From Okeania sp. SIO2B3 (lineage in GTDB: Bacteria; Cyanobacteriota; Cyanobacteriia; Cyanobacteriales; Microcoleaceae): DNA of 37,380 nucleotides. How positions within the stretch are numbered: position 1 is the first letter of the stretch; each line of letters starts with the position of its first letter. This document shows positions 7,255 to 18,161 of this stretch, in pieces. Location: positions 1-37,380 of the forward strand of contig NZ_JAAHGH010000041.1 in assembly GCF_010672525.1 (NCBI RefSeq), in the 5' to 3' direction. The notes beneath the pieces were generated by a model. It was not told the origin of the DNA and did not search any database. It saw only the letters and a program-made list of their open reading frames with translations. The position numbers were made by a program, and so were the translations under genes.

Positions 7255-8230
7255 TAGACTACCAAATCGTGAGATTGGATTAACGCCATTGCAGTCTTTA
7301 CTGCATAGTCTTTACGCTGTCTACTGATTTTCAGATGTTGTTTACCTAATTGTTTTCTGGCTTTGTGATAATTATTTGACTGAGGTTTACCTAGTTGATG
7401 GCGACGTGATAATCGACGCTGTAGTTTATTAAGTCGTTTTTCTGACTTTCTCAGATATTTAGGATTTTTAACAGCATTTCCATTACTGTCAGTATAGAAA
7501 GCGTTTAAACCTAAATCAATTCCTACTGTATTACCCTCAAAGTTATGAGTTTCTTTTCTCTCTACATTGACCAAGAATTGGCAATAATAACCATCAGCCT
7601 TTCTCACAACTCTAACACGACTTATTTGTTGTTGAGAATACCAGACTAAATCCCTGGTTGTCCATAGTTCAAATACACCAGCTTTAAAACCATCTATAAA
7701 CTCAATTTTCTTTCTGTCAGTCGATAGTTTATAACCGGTATTTTTGTACTCTACAGAACGGGTGAATTTTTTGAATTTTGGATAACCCTTCTTTCCTGGT
7801 TTGTTCAGTCTACAATTACGATAAAATCGTTGTATTGATTGCCATGTTCTATCGGCTGACGCTTGTCTGGCTTGAGAGTTGAGTTTCTTTGCCCAAGGAA
7901 AATTTTTATCCTTTGCTAGTACAGCACAAAGTTTTTGTAAGTCGTTACGCTTGACGTTTTTATTATCCATCCAATAGCGCAAACAACTGTTTCTGATGAA
8001 CTGACCAGTGAGAATCATTTCATCTAGAACTTTGTACTGATTTTGACTGCCTTTTAATTTGGCTTCAATTACTAGCACTCGTTGTGATTAACTCCTTGTA
8101 ACATAAGATTATTATAACTTAAGTTTACCTAAAATATCTACTGGATAAACTGTTAAGATTTGTAGATCATTATGGCATCCTTGGCGGAGCATGACCAACG
8201 GAAACCACAATTATTGTTGCCACCATTCAT

Positions 8231-8260
8231 CTCCCGGTAAATCAAAGATTATACCGGGAG
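8231..8260. repeat. Hairpin related to IS200/IS605 ends
   Basis: Perfect inverted repeat CTCCCGGTA (8231-8239) and TACCGGGAG (8252-8260). The loop AATCAAAGATTA is shared with the right-end hairpin at 6503-6536. It probably marks an end of the tnpB element or of a lost neighbour. The rest of 8079-8984 contains no gene that I can see. Confidence 0.5.
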
Positions 8261-8984
8261 CCTTCTGTCTTTTTTTAGGTAATAGACTTGTCGCTTTATA
8301 ACTTAAAAAAACCTCAAAACCCTTGATATGTAAGGATTATAGTTGTCAATATTCTAAAGTGCCTGTAATTATTATTCTGCCTGAGTTTGAACGATTTTTT
8401 CCCTCTATTTAGCGACAAGTCTAATATTATCTTTGCGTTTGCTATTTTTTTTGATTGACTAAAAAATCATGTACATAGGCGAACTAAACCTAATGCTTTT
8501 ACTATATCAAAATTTTTTCTGGTGCGCAACCTTAATTTAATCCGCCACGCCATTTTGCTTGAGTGCTTAACACAATGAAAAACAAAGTAAAAAGTAATTT
8601 GAACTATTATTACTATTGCAGCAGCTTTGATGATTGAAATAACATACAGACTTTGGCTTAAAAAACTATGCTGAGGTGATACTAAATCTGGTTAATTACA
8701 AGAGTGAGACAGAAGGCAGGAGGCAAAAAGTTGAGGACGGCTTGGGAAAAACTAGCTTTTTATCAGTGGGTTTGGTATGAATGACTTTAACAATGGCTGT
8801 CTATAAATTTTTAAGAATTAATAAAAAATTAAGTCTGCTAAAATAACTAAAAGTTAAGTTATTGTAGGAAAATACTGGCAATTTTTGGTGACAATAATTT
8901 ATAGCAGTTTGTGTACTTGAAAACTAGACAAGATAAAGAAAAAAAATTTGACTGCCTATGGGCGATATACTAATTGCTATATAT

Positions 8985-9125
8985 GTTTTGCGGAAAAAGT
9001 GGGGAAACTCCGGTGCAATTCCGGGGCTGTGCGGCAACTGTAAATCGACAAAAATAGTTAATAGAAAAAATCAATAACTACTTACTAATCAATCGATCAG
9101 CCAGAACACCTACTTGTCACTTGTA
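8985..9125 (+). promoter_or_regulatory. Cobalamin (B12) riboswitch
   Basis: Conserved blocks in order: GGGGAAACTCCGGTGCAATT then CCGGGGCTGTGCGGCAACTG TAA (9001-9043), a variable arm, and a B12-box-like AGCCAGAACACCTACTTG (9099-9116). It lies in the leader of the chelatase gene whose ATG is at 9164. Adenosyl- or related cobalamin binding would be expected to lower expression of the downstream corrin-pathway gene. The B12 box departs somewhat from the usual CAGGAGACCTGCC form. The CCTGCCTGACACGGG stretch at 9138-9152, near the start codon, may be the expression platform. Confidence 0.85.
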
Positions 9126-9163
9126 AACTCTAACTTCCTGCCTGACACGGGAAAGAATAATAA

Positions 9164-10201
9164 ATGAAATATTCAACTCAAAACTCTGAAATCAAAACAC
9201 AAAACACTCTAACTTCAACAGAAGAAATAAGTAGTATTTCTACAAGTTATAAATTACCTCTATTACCACTACAAAGACCTTTATTATTGATAGGTCATGG
9301 TACACGAGATGCTGATGGAAAAGAAACTTTTTTAGATTTTGTTGCAGCATATCAAAATTTAGATAAATCTCGACCTGTAATACCTTGCTTTCTAGAATTA
9401 ACAGGTCCAACTATTCAAGAAGGAGTAGATAAATGTGTAGAACAAGGTTACACAGAATTATCTGCTTTACCAATTTTATTATTTGCAGCCCGCCATAATA
9501 AATTTGATATTACCAATGAATTAGACAGGGCAAGACAACGACATCCTCAAATCAAATTCCATTATGGGCGACATTTTGGTATTACTCCCAAGATTTTAGA
9601 ATTGTGGCGATCGCGTCTCGCAGAATTAGAGGAAACTAATTTTAATCCCTCCGAAACAGTCTTATTATTTGTAGGGCGAGGTTCGAGTGACCCTGATGCT
9701 AATGGAGATGTTTATAAACTGGCTCGAATGTTATGGGAAGGCAGTGGTTATCTAACAGTTGAAACTTGTTTTATTGGCATTACTCACCCTCGTTTAGAAG
9801 AAGGTTTTCGGCGAGCTAGATTATATCAACCGAAGCGTATTATTGTTTTGCCCTACTTTTTATTTACCGGAGTTTTGGTAAAGAAAATATTTGATATTAC
9901 TGCTCAACAACAAGAACAATATCCAGATATTTCTATGACTTGTCTGTCAGAAATGGGAGCGCATCCAACATTATTAGAATTATTGCGAGAAAGAGAAATA
10001 GAGACACAGTTAGGAGAAGTACAAATGAATTGTGAAATGTGTAAGTTTCGATTAGCTGCTGTTAGTAATGAGGAACATTCTCACGGTCATCACGACCATT
10101 CTCACTCACATCATCATCATAGTCACGACCATAATCATTCTGTGGTTGACCCTTATGCGGAACCAGAACAATATCATCAACGTATTTGGCAAGTTCCTTG
10201 A
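9164..10201 (+). CDS. cbiX: Sirohydrochlorin cobaltochelatase, long form with His-rich tail
   Basis: Inserts cobalt (or another divalent metal) into sirohydrochlorin, an early step of cobalamin synthesis in the cytoplasm. 345 residues with two CbiX-type halves: the first at about 38-150 with [12 protein letters not shown] (42-53) and the metal-site ARHNKFDI (109-116), the second at about 165-285 with [16 protein letters not shown] (167-182). Then a CEMCK pair of cysteines (290-294) and a tail at 305-326 with some eleven histidines, typical of the long CbiX form and likely a metal store or sensor. The B12 riboswitch ahead of it supports cobalt rather than only iron as substrate. An alternative start inside the first 35 residues cannot be excluded, since the chelatase domain begins only near residue 38. 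Confidence 0.93.
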   Translation: MKYSTQNSEIKTQNTLTSTEEISSISTSYKLPLLPLQRPLLLIGHGTRDADGKETFLDFVAAYQNLDKSRPVIPCFLELTGPTIQEGVDKCVEQGYTELSALPILLFAARHNKFDITNELDRARQRHPQIKFHYGRHFGITPKILELWRSRLAELEETNFNPSETVLLFVGRGSSDPDANGDVYKLARMLWEGSGYLTVETCFIGITHPRLEEGFRRARLYQPKRIIVLPYFLFTGVLVKKIFDITAQQQEQYPDISMTCLSEMGAHPTLLELLREREIETQLGEVQMNCEMCKFRLAAVSNEEHSHGHHDHSHSHHHHSHDHNHSVVDPYAEPEQYHQRIWQVP

Positions 10202-10220
10202 TGATTGAACAGAGATAAAA

Positions 10221-10256
10221 AACACTATATAGTCAATTCAAACTAGATATAGTGTT
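10221..10256. terminator. Possible terminator hairpin after cbiX
   Basis: Perfect 10-bp inverted repeat AACACTATAT (10221-10230) and ATATAGTGTT (10247-10256), 20 bp beyond the cbiX stop. No clean T-tract follows, so intrinsic termination is a guess. The rest of 10257-10816 holds no gene. Confidence 0.4.
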
Positions 10257-10816
10257 GAAAATCAAAAAGAGCAAATTTATCAATATTTGCTTCAAACAAT
10301 TATTCTTCAAAGCTAGAGGGAACAGTTAGTATAAAAAAACTGACTTAAGCAACCTTAAGGACTCTAGCTTTTAAAAAATATACTTGCTATTATTTCCTGA
10401 CATTTATTATATATATTTAGGGCTTACTGATTAAATATTCAACTTTTATTATTAATGGTTTTAGCCTTATTTGGGGTTGAAAAAAGTGCCTAGTTTTCAG
10501 TTTAAAACGCTCAAAAAGTTAGCATAAAAGGCATACAAGGACAAAAAAAATTACTTCCCTACTTCCCTACTCCTTAAAAAGACTTTTTCAGGAAACCCTA
10601 GTTACTACTGATCATGGTATTTGAGAATGTTTAAAGTAGATTTAATTCTGATTTTTGCTGCTTTTTAAGCATACTCAGTTAGTACACACCTTGCAAATCT
10701 TAAACAATATTTCTTGCTCAGAAAGTAACCGTAAATTATAAGATATAAATTTTATTGGTAATAAAAACACGAGCGCCAGCTATTTGCTAAATTCGATAAA
10801 CATGATGGATTAATAT

Positions 10817-12268
10817 ATGATTAGAATAGTAATTGCTCAAGGCATTATTCAACTATTAAATGTTGTCTCTGTATTAAAGTTTCAATCTACTTTAGAAAAA
10901 TACCAAAACTGCGAAGATTTTCTGATTATTGCAGGCAGCAGGAATTCAACTATGAATCAAGGATTAATTGATGCTTGTTTACAAATATCTACGGTATGGT
11001 CTTTTAAAAATATTATTGTACCCCATGATTATGTAGTTTTGCTTTCTGAAAAAGTTAGCCAGAAAACTATTTCTTTCCTAGAAGCTACAAAATTACTAAA
11101 AAATAAATTAACTATCAATGTTTGCGATGTTATTTACACTTGTCGTAATTTTCAGTTCATTAATGAACTATTTCTATCTGCTTATTCTACCGCTCACAAA
11201 ATATGTTATGGGGATGGTTTAGGAGTATTAGATTCAAAAAGCATGAATCAACCTGGTAGTATTAATCCTCAAGGATTTGCCAAAGTAGATGAAGCTTACT
11301 TAATTGTACCTCTAGAAGCTTCAAAAAATGCTTTTGATTATTGTGGTCTAATCCAAACTATCAATATTAAATATTTCGTCGATACTATTCACAAAAGTGC
11401 CTTGCAAGTTCCTGGTTTAAGTCAATATTGCAAAAGCATTTTGAAAAAAAATAATCAACCAATTACTTTAATAGTCCTTACATACTGGGCACAGGTTAAT
11501 ATTATTTCATCTTGTGATGCTGAAGTCGAACTATATTTGTTATCGGTGCTTCCTTATGTAACTAAAGATGAATTATTAGTGGTAAAAGGTCATCCAAGAC
11601 AAAAACTTAACCAGTCACAAAAACTTGTGGATGAACTTGTAAAAAATGGTTTTAATGCTATTCTCATGCCTAATAAATTTGAATATTATTCTATAGAACT
11701 ATTTACCTCATATCTTAGTTTTAAAAAAGTAATTACTATTGCTTCTAATTCTTGTTTTACTTTAGCTTATCTATGTCACAGTGAAGTAATATTTGGAGCT
11801 AAGAAAACTCTAGTTGAAAAATATATAAGTTCAAATTTTCATAAAAATATAAAACAAAGTATTGCTTACAATTCTTTAATTCTCCCAAAAGCCTATACAA
11901 CAAGTGATTTTGAACCAATTTATTACTCACAATTGGAGCAGTTAACAAAAAATCAGGTATATGAGCAAATATATATAGCAAATGGAAATTTTAGCAAACC
12001 TCAAATTATTAACTCCAACATCCTATTTAATAAGGCTCAGAAACTTCAGCGACAAGGTAAATTCAATCAAGCAATTAATTATTATAGATATTACCTCGAC
12101 TTCTATCCTGATTTTTCTTGGTGTTACTTTAAGTTGGGAGAAACACTAGAAAAATTGGGGTTAATAGATGATGCTGCTAAAGAATACTGTAATGCGGTGG
12201 AGAAAAATCCTTCCAATTTAGTCTTTCGTTATACTCTGAATCAATTTATTGAAAAAAATCAAAGTTAA
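10817..12268 (+). CDS. Polysialyltransferase-like glycosyltransferase with C-terminal TPR
   Basis: 483 residues. The body resembles the bacterial alpha-2,8-polysialyltransferase/GT52-like group: an YGDGLGV motif at about 131-137, KGHPRQ at about 257-262 (the HP motif that binds the CMP-sugar) and SNSCFTLAYL near 311-320 (the conserved Ser/Thr region). These suggest transfer of an acidic sugar to a surface glycan at the membrane, though the donor is not provable here. Residues from about 396 form roughly two TPR units (KAQKLQRQGKFNQAINYYRY, then YFKLGETLEKLGLIDDAAKE). Only 44 bp separate it from the next gene, which also has a TPR, so the two are probably an operon. Codon use is very AT-rich. 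Confidence 0.65.
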   Translation: MIRIVIAQGIIQLLNVVSVLKFQSTLEKYQNCEDFLIIAGSRNSTMNQGLIDACLQISTVWSFKNIIVPHDYVVLLSEKVSQKTISFLEATKLLKNKLTINVCDVIYTCRNFQFINELFLSAYSTAHKICYGDGLGVLDSKSMNQPGSINPQGFAKVDEAYLIVPLEASKNAFDYCGLIQTINIKYFVDTIHKSALQVPGLSQYCKSILKKNNQPITLIVLTYWAQVNIISSCDAEVELYLLSVLPYVTKDELLVVKGHPRQKLNQSQKLVDELVKNGFNAILMPNKFEYYSIELFTSYLSFKKVITIASNSCFTLAYLCHSEVIFGAKKTLVEKYISSNFHKNIKQSIAYNSLILPKAYTTSDFEPIYYSQLEQLTKNQVYEQIYIANGNFSKPQIINSNILFNKAQKLQRQGKFNQAINYYRYYLDFYPDFSWCYFKLGETLEKLGLIDDAAKEYCNAVEKNPSNLVFRYTLNQFIEKNQS

Positions 12269-12312
12269 TATTTATCAAATAGATACTTTATAATTGTCAA
12301 AAAATAATAAAA

Positions 12313-14307
12313 ATGACTACAGGAAATTTAATCACACAGGGAAATAAACTGAAACGTGAGGGAAGGTTAGATGAAGCTATCGCTCTCTATACACAAGCTA
12401 TAAATTTAAAGCCAGACTTTGCTTTTACTTATTATGAATTAGGGGATGCTCTGGAAAAAAAAGGTGATTTTGCTCAAGCTATTATTGAATATAAAAAAGC
12501 TATTGAACTGAATCCTAATATAGATTTTTTTCATCAGAGTCTGGAAACAATTAAAAGTAGGAAATTTGAGCAAAATCTTGATTTTCCTTCCAATCAAATT
12601 AACTCGGATTTTTTGGTTGTGGGAATTTCCATGATTAAAAATGAGGAAGACGTTTTAGAAACTTTCATTCACCATAACTTGAACTATCTTGACTTTTTAG
12701 TATTAGCTGATAATGGTTCTACAGATAATAGTAGAAAAATCATTAACAAATTTATTCAAGAAGGTCTCAACCTTTGTGTAATTGATGACCATAAAATGGC
12801 TTATACTCAAACTGATAAAATGACAAATCTCTACAGAAGAGTAGCTACATCATTCTTTCCAGAATTTATTGTTCCAATTGATGCAGATGAATTAATTCAG
12901 TCACCATCAAAAGAATCATTTATTAATTCACTTCAAGTCATTCCTAAAAATGGGATAGGTCTTTATCCTTGGAAAACCTATATTCCTGAACCTACTAACA
13001 CAAGTCATTTACTATCAAATTTTAAATACAGAAGAAAAAAAGAAAATCCACAGTATTTTAAAGTCATTCTCAGAACTAGCGGTAGTATTAATTATCAACT
13101 TAAAATCAATCAAGGTAGTCATGGAGTAACAAGCGAAAATAGTGATATACCCAGTGTTGAATTATCAGATATTTGTCTAGCTCACTTTCCTATTAGAAGT
13201 TTTAATCAAGTTATTAAAAAAAGTCTATTAGGGTGGTTAGGTTATGTGGATAGATATAAAAGTATGGATAGTCAAGGACAAGGTTATCAAAAAAAATATT
13301 TGTACAATAAAATTATGCAAGGAGAAAAGTTTTCTGACTCAGACTTGACATATATAGCTCTTAACTATGCACAGGAAGTTGAGGTAAAAGAAGACTGGTT
13401 AAACTATGTTGAACTAGAACCTCCTACAATCAAATCACCCCAATTTTCTTATCCAGATTTAATAGCTAAAAACGATGACCAAAGCAACGTCATTACAACC
13501 ATTATTAAATCTTGGGAAAATCAAATCATAAAAATCTCTCCTTTAATTTCCAGAGAAGACTTAATTCCCTTTAGCGAATCACCTACTTCCCTATCAACAG
13601 ATAATCATCAACATGGCGTCTTTGAACCAAATTTTCACTTAGAAAAATTATTTATTGATATTCCACCATTTGAGTATATTTATCAGAGGTTTTTGCCAGA
13701 AAATATTCTTGATATTGGCTGTGGTATAGGTCAATATCTGAAAATTTTCAATAAACTAGGAGTTACAGAAATTATCGGTGTAGATGGTTTTATCCCACAA
13801 CAAAGTTTCTTAAATTCAAATCAATATATTTGCCATGATTTAACTAACCCATTAAATTTACAACGCAAATTTGATTTAGTTATGTGTTTAGAAGTAGCTG
13901 AACATTTACCACCAGGCAAAGAACTTAACTTGATAGAAACATTAAACAATCATGCCTCCAATATTTTGATATTTTCAGCAGCAGAAATAGGTCAACCAGG
14001 AAACGGACATATTAATTGTCAACCCTTTGAATATTGGCTTAACTTATTAAAACAAAACTGGTCGCCAATGTTGACTGAGACATTATTTTTCCGATGTATC
14101 TCTAGTTTTTCTTGGCTCAGGAGAAACCCTATCTTACTTCAAAAAAAAACAGAATTAACCTCAGAAAATAGTTCTTTAAAATCTTGGGATAAATTAATTG
14201 CCATATCTCAAATACCCTACAAATGGTATGGTCAAAAATCTCAAATTATTTCCGAGATGCTAGAAATAGAGATACCCGATGATATATATCCTTCTTCTAC
14301 TCAATAA
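12313..14307 (+). CDS. TPR / family 2 glycosyltransferase / SAM methyltransferase fusion
   Basis: A 664-residue three-part protein. Residues about 4-75 are two TPR units. Residues about 100-330 are a GT2 domain of the Glyco_tranf_2_4 type: VVGISMIKNEED (102-113), ADNGSTDNS (132-140) and the metal-binding DADEL (190-194). Residues about 450-600 are a class I methyltransferase with the SAM-binding motif ILDIGCGIG (465-473), an acidic VDG after the second strand, and LVMCLEVAEHLPPG near 522-535. The combination suggests building and methyl-capping of a glycan, in step with the polysialyltransferase-like partner upstream. No signal peptide or membrane segment is visible. Downstream, 14308-14608 has no gene, only GACTCCTGACTCC-type repeats near 14580. 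Confidence 0.85.
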   Translation: MTTGNLITQGNKLKREGRLDEAIALYTQAINLKPDFAFTYYELGDALEKKGDFAQAIIEYKKAIELNPNIDFFHQSLETIKSRKFEQNLDFPSNQINSDFLVVGISMIKNEEDVLETFIHHNLNYLDFLVLADNGSTDNSRKIINKFIQEGLNLCVIDDHKMAYTQTDKMTNLYRRVATSFFPEFIVPIDADELIQSPSKESFINSLQVIPKNGIGLYPWKTYIPEPTNTSHLLSNFKYRRKKENPQYFKVILRTSGSINYQLKINQGSHGVTSENSDIPSVELSDICLAHFPIRSFNQVIKKSLLGWLGYVDRYKSMDSQGQGYQKKYLYNKIMQGEKFSDSDLTYIALNYAQEVEVKEDWLNYVELEPPTIKSPQFSYPDLIAKNDDQSNVITTIIKSWENQIIKISPLISREDLIPFSESPTSLSTDNHQHGVFEPNFHLEKLFIDIPPFEYIYQRFLPENILDIGCGIGQYLKIFNKLGVTEIIGVDGFIPQQSFLNSNQYICHDLTNPLNLQRKFDLVMCLEVAEHLPPGKELNLIETLNNHASNILIFSAAEIGQPGNGHINCQPFEYWLNLLKQNWSPMLTETLFFRCISSFSWLRRNPILLQKKTELTSENSSLKSWDKLIAISQIPYKWYGQKSQIISEMLEIEIPDDIYPSSTQ

Positions 14308-14608
14308 TTGACTTGATATAATCATGGGATAAATTTAATCTGTACCAAAAAATTTGTTTTTATCCATCAACACTATCTAAGCAATGATTCAATAATTAGA
14401 ATATTTAAAAATATTTATAGTACCTTGGTCTAAGTCCTGAAGTTGTTAGCTTGTGGGTAGAGACTAGGAAAATAATTAGGGTTTGGTCTCCAAACCCCTA
14501 CAGTTTTTTTCCACAAACCATTGCAGAAAAATCAAGGGACGATTTTTCCTCCTACTTCACTCTATGGTTCCCATTTATTCTGACTTCTGACTCCTGACTC
14601 CTAACCTC

Positions 14609-17233
14609 CTAATTACTTTCCGCTTTTGACTTTGTAGACTTCCTGCCACGACCAGACTTTTTACTTCCAGCTTTTGCCTTCAAAAGTCCTATCGCTTGCT
14701 CCAAAGTCACATCCTCAACAGCCGTATCCTTTGGCAAAGAAGCATTAATCTTACCATGCTTCACATAAGGTCCATACCGACCATCATAAATACCCACTGC
14801 CTCACCATCTTCAGGATGTTTACCTAAATCTTTAAGTGGAGGTGCAGCCTTAGCACGACTACCACGTTTAGCTTTAGGTTGAGCTAATAACTCCAAAGCA
14901 CGTTCCAAAGTAATAGTCAAAACATCATCCCCCGCTTTCAAAGAACGATAATCTTTACCAACCTCCTTACCTTGGTCGTGAACAACATAAGGACCAAAAC
15001 GTCCTAAATTAGTTTGAATTTTGCAACCCGTTTCTGGGTGAACACCCAAAGTACGAGGTAAAGACAATAACCCTACCGCCATATCCAGAGTCACATCCTC
15101 CAGATTCACCCCCTTGGGTAAAGAAGCTCGCTTTGGTTTTTTCTTACTACCCTCCAACTCTTCACCTAATTGTACATAAGGACCGTAGCGACCAGTCGTC
15201 ATATAAATAGTATCGCCAGTTTCCGGGTGAACTCCTACCACCTCTGGACCCTCTGTTTTTTGCTTCAGCAGTTTCTCTATTTGTTCTGGGTCTAAGTCTG
15301 ATGGAGTTAAATCTTCAGGAATAGAAGCCTTGACAACACCTTCACCATTTTCTGCCTCAATATAAGCACCAAACTTACCAATACAGATACGATAAGTCAT
15401 TTCTGGTTCGCCATCCAAATTATCCAATTCAATAGTGCGGGCTAACTTAGGGTCAATTTGCTCTTGCTGTTCCTTAATTTGAGTATCCAACCCACTTTCT
15501 CCAGAATAAAATTCTCTTAGATAAGGTAACCACTGAACTTCACCAGTAGAAATATCATCCAGAGTTTGTTCCATACGGGCGGTAAATTTAACATCGACAA
15601 ATTCAGGAAAGTGCTTTTCTAATAGACTTGTTACACCAAAAGCAGTAAAAGTCGGAACTAAAGCATTATTCTGAAGTTTGGCATAGCCACGGTCAACAAT
15701 AGTACCAATAACACTCGCATAGGTACTCGGACGGCCAATACCTTCACTTTCCAGAGTTTTTACCAGAGATGCTTCAGTAAACCTAGCAGGTGGTTGAGTT
15801 TCATGTCCCACCACTTCTATATCTTTGCAACTTGGGTGATCGCCTTGTTTCAAAGGAGGTAAAGGTACTTCTTGATCTTCCAAAGCTGCCTCTGGGTCAT
15901 CGGAACCTTCAACATAAGCCCGGAGAAAACCAGGAAAGTCTATACGCTTACCATTAGAACGAAAACCCGCATCTTCTACTTGCAGGTTAACTGTTATATG
16001 GGTTTGACGAGAGTCAGCCATTTGGCAAGCTACTGTCCGTTTCCATATTAAGTCGTAAAGAGCAAGTTCTTGACCATTCAATCCTGTTTCCTGGGGCGTG
16101 CGGAAAGTTTGACCAGCAGGACGAATAGCTTCATGGGCTTCCTGAGCAGCTTTACTTTTAGTAGTGTATTGTCGTGGTTGGGGACTAAGATATTCTAGAC
16201 CATACATTTTCTCAACACAATTCCGAGCAGCAGCGATCGCCTCATCGGACAAATGAACTGAGTCTGTCCGCATATAGGTAATAAAACCCTGTTCGTATAG
16301 ATTTTGAGCTGTCCGCATTGTTTGTCTAGCACCCATTCTTAGTTTACGGTTAGATTCCTGTTGCAAAGTAGAAGTGGTAAATGGTGGGGATGGTTTACGT
16401 TTAACAGCTCGTTCTTCAACATTACTAACAGTCCAAGGCTTATCTTGCAGTCTTTCCTTTAAAGCTTCTGCTTGAGCCTCATCCAACAAAACAACATTTC
16501 TACCCTCAGCTATTTTGCCTGTATTCTCATCAAAGTCACTACCAGTAGCTACTTTTGTACCCCCAAGGGTAACAAGTTTAGACTCAAAAGGTTTTTTTGC
16601 CTGTTCTAAACTAGCCTTTAAATCCCAATAACCTCCTTGTTTAAAAGCTCGACGTTGACGTTCTCGGTTTACCAATAGTCGAACTGCTACTGACTGTACT
16701 CTTCCTGCAGAGAGACCCCAAGCTATTTTTTTCCACAGTACAGGTGAGAGAGTATAACCGTACAGTCGGTCTAGAATACGCCTTGTTTCTTGTGCCCTGA
16801 CTAACTGCTCATCTATGTTGCGACAGTTTTCGATCGCCTTACGGATAGCTTCTGGGGTAATCTCGTGGAATACCATCCGCTTGGTAGGAACTTTCGGTTT
16901 TAGTAGTTGCAGTAAATGCCAACTAATACTTTCCCCTTCCCGGTCTTCATCTGTGGCCAGAACTAATTCATCAGCTTCTTTCAAAGCATCTTTCAGTTCT
17001 TTGACGGTTTTCTTTTTGTCTTTAGGGACTACGTAGAGGGGTTCAAAATTTGAGTCTACGTTTACACCTAGATGTGCCCATTTTTCTCCTTTATATTTTT
17101 CTGGTATTTCATCAGCAGAAGGTGGCAGGTCACGCACATGACCCATGGATGCCTCGACCCGATAGTCGGAGGGTAGATAGTTACGGATAGTGCGGGCTTT
17201 AGTGGGAGATTCGACAATAACAAGGGTTGACAT
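14609..17233 (-). CDS. topA: DNA topoisomerase I (type IA)
   Basis: Relaxes negative supercoils by passing one strand through a transient break. 874 residues. TOPRIM domain at the N-terminus: Glu9 in VIVESP and the acidic triad in [10 protein letters not shown] (92-101). The catalytic tyrosine is Tyr320 in FITYMRTDS. The toroid domains follow to about 590. The C-terminus carries four copies of a cyanobacterial-type repeat (each with GRYGPYV or a close form and a VTLE.A.GLL end), in place of the zinc fingers of E. coli TopA, and ends in a Lys/Arg/Ser-rich tail suited to DNA contact. The start MSTLVIVES is that of the family. Intact. Confidence 0.97.
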   Translation of the reverse strand: MSTLVIVESPTKARTIRNYLPSDYRVEASMGHVRDLPPSADEIPEKYKGEKWAHLGVNVDSNFEPLYVVPKDKKKTVKELKDALKEADELVLATDEDREGESISWHLLQLLKPKVPTKRMVFHEITPEAIRKAIENCRNIDEQLVRAQETRRILDRLYGYTLSPVLWKKIAWGLSAGRVQSVAVRLLVNRERQRRAFKQGGYWDLKASLEQAKKPFESKLVTLGGTKVATGSDFDENTGKIAEGRNVVLLDEAQAEALKERLQDKPWTVSNVEERAVKRKPSPPFTTSTLQQESNRKLRMGARQTMRTAQNLYEQGFITYMRTDSVHLSDEAIAAARNCVEKMYGLEYLSPQPRQYTTKSKAAQEAHEAIRPAGQTFRTPQETGLNGQELALYDLIWKRTVACQMADSRQTHITVNLQVEDAGFRSNGKRIDFPGFLRAYVEGSDDPEAALEDQEVPLPPLKQGDHPSCKDIEVVGHETQPPARFTEASLVKTLESEGIGRPSTYASVIGTIVDRGYAKLQNNALVPTFTAFGVTSLLEKHFPEFVDVKFTARMEQTLDDISTGEVQWLPYLREFYSGESGLDTQIKEQQEQIDPKLARTIELDNLDGEPEMTYRICIGKFGAYIEAENGEGVVKASIPEDLTPSDLDPEQIEKLLKQKTEGPEVVGVHPETGDTIYMTTGRYGPYVQLGEELEGSKKKPKRASLPKGVNLEDVTLDMAVGLLSLPRTLGVHPETGCKIQTNLGRFGPYVVHDQGKEVGKDYRSLKAGDDVLTITLERALELLAQPKAKRGSRAKAAPPLKDLGKHPEDGEAVGIYDGRYGPYVKHGKINASLPKDTAVEDVTLEQAIGLLKAKAGSKKSGRGRKSTKSKAESN

Positions 17234-17725
17234 AAAACTTTATTTAGGATGTTACAAGCTGGGATTTTATATTTAGGTTAGGAATGATATGCACCAGTGG
17301 TCAATGGGTCAGGAGAAATAGAATTTTATTGTTTAGTTTGGTTAGGCATTACAGGATAAAGTCCTATTTTTTCTACGCTATCTTAATTTTTTGTTTCTGC
17401 CAAAATCTATAGCAATTTGCAACTTTATCAGATATTAATTCAGATATTAAGTTACTGGGTTTTTAGATTTTTACTTAACAGAGAACGGAGAATTAGAGCA
17501 TTCTGGGTTTTGCTCTATGTTCATAATTAACTTATCTGCAATCAGCTATATTTTTGATGGACATAAGCTTTAATTTAGTAATTACCTTATACGATTTGCT
17601 AGCATGACTTATTATTATTGTCAATATAATTAATATTTTTTTTATATTTAAAAGCAAAAAGCAAGAATTTTACTTTTGCTGTGATTTAGGATTTCCTCAA
17701 TAAACCCTCAACTTCAACACATCTA
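17234..17725. other. Intergenic, upstream of topA
   Basis: AT-rich. No gene or clear RNA seen. It should contain the topA promoter near its left end. Confidence 0.4.
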
Positions 17726-17934
17726 ATACCAATTTGATCAATGTTTGTTACAAATGGTAGGGACGTTGCATAGTCCCTACGAAAGAAGGAAGAGGAAAGA
17801 AGGAAGAAGGGATAAATATTGAAAAAAAGGGAAAAACAATATAAATAACTATCTAAAATGAACTGGAATAGCTATTTTTAAGCATATCCGATCAAGGTCT
17901 ACCTTTTTGTAGCATTCTTTTTTAAAATTGGTAT
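17726..17934 (+). mobile_element. MITE with ATACCAATTT terminal inverted repeats
   Basis: A 209-bp element with perfect 10-bp ends: ATACCAATTT (17726-17735) and AAATTGGTAT (17925-17934). Left part (GATCAATGTTTGTTACAAAT) and right part (TAGCATTCTTTTTTAAAATT) are shared with the copies near 165-397, 20685-20905 and 24846-25361. A GAAAGAAGGAAGAGG purine run lies inside. No ORF. Confidence 0.8.
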
Positions 17935-18161
17935 AACATCCTATCAACCACTCTAAAAACCTAGCTATCTAGCCGATAACGCACCTTAAAAACTGTGGTC
18001 AGATCCCGCGCCACCATCAGGCGTAAGGAAATGCTGAGCAAATATTTTACTCTTCCTCTTGTCAAATCTGGACTTTTTCTGCTATTATAGTTAGCAATAT
18101 CTAAAATAAAAATCAAATCCTCATTTACGTCAAAATTTAAAAAAACTCAGACGTTATAGTT

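Larger units (their letters stand above)
6595..8078 (-). pseudogene. IS200/IS605-family TnpB, broken by two insertions
   Basis: The RNA-guided RuvC nuclease of an IS605-type element, now in pieces. The N-terminal part (8078 to about 7255) is intact, including RuvC motif I, VGIDLGLNAFYTD. At 7231-7254 a 22-bp insertion hits RuvC motif II (VVYVEDLKIANLV), shifting the frame and ending it at 7209. The remainder, DLKIANLVKNHNLAKSISDA then SWYQFTEWLNYYAKL, continues in another frame to 7120, where a 232-bp element (6888-7119) is inserted. The C-terminal part (6887-6595) keeps the zinc ribbon, CSNCG and CPHCG, and the RuvC III DRDHNAA. Removing the 232-bp element gives YYAKLHGIVCVSVPPHFTSQ in frame. 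No tnpA is beside it. Confidence 0.92.
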
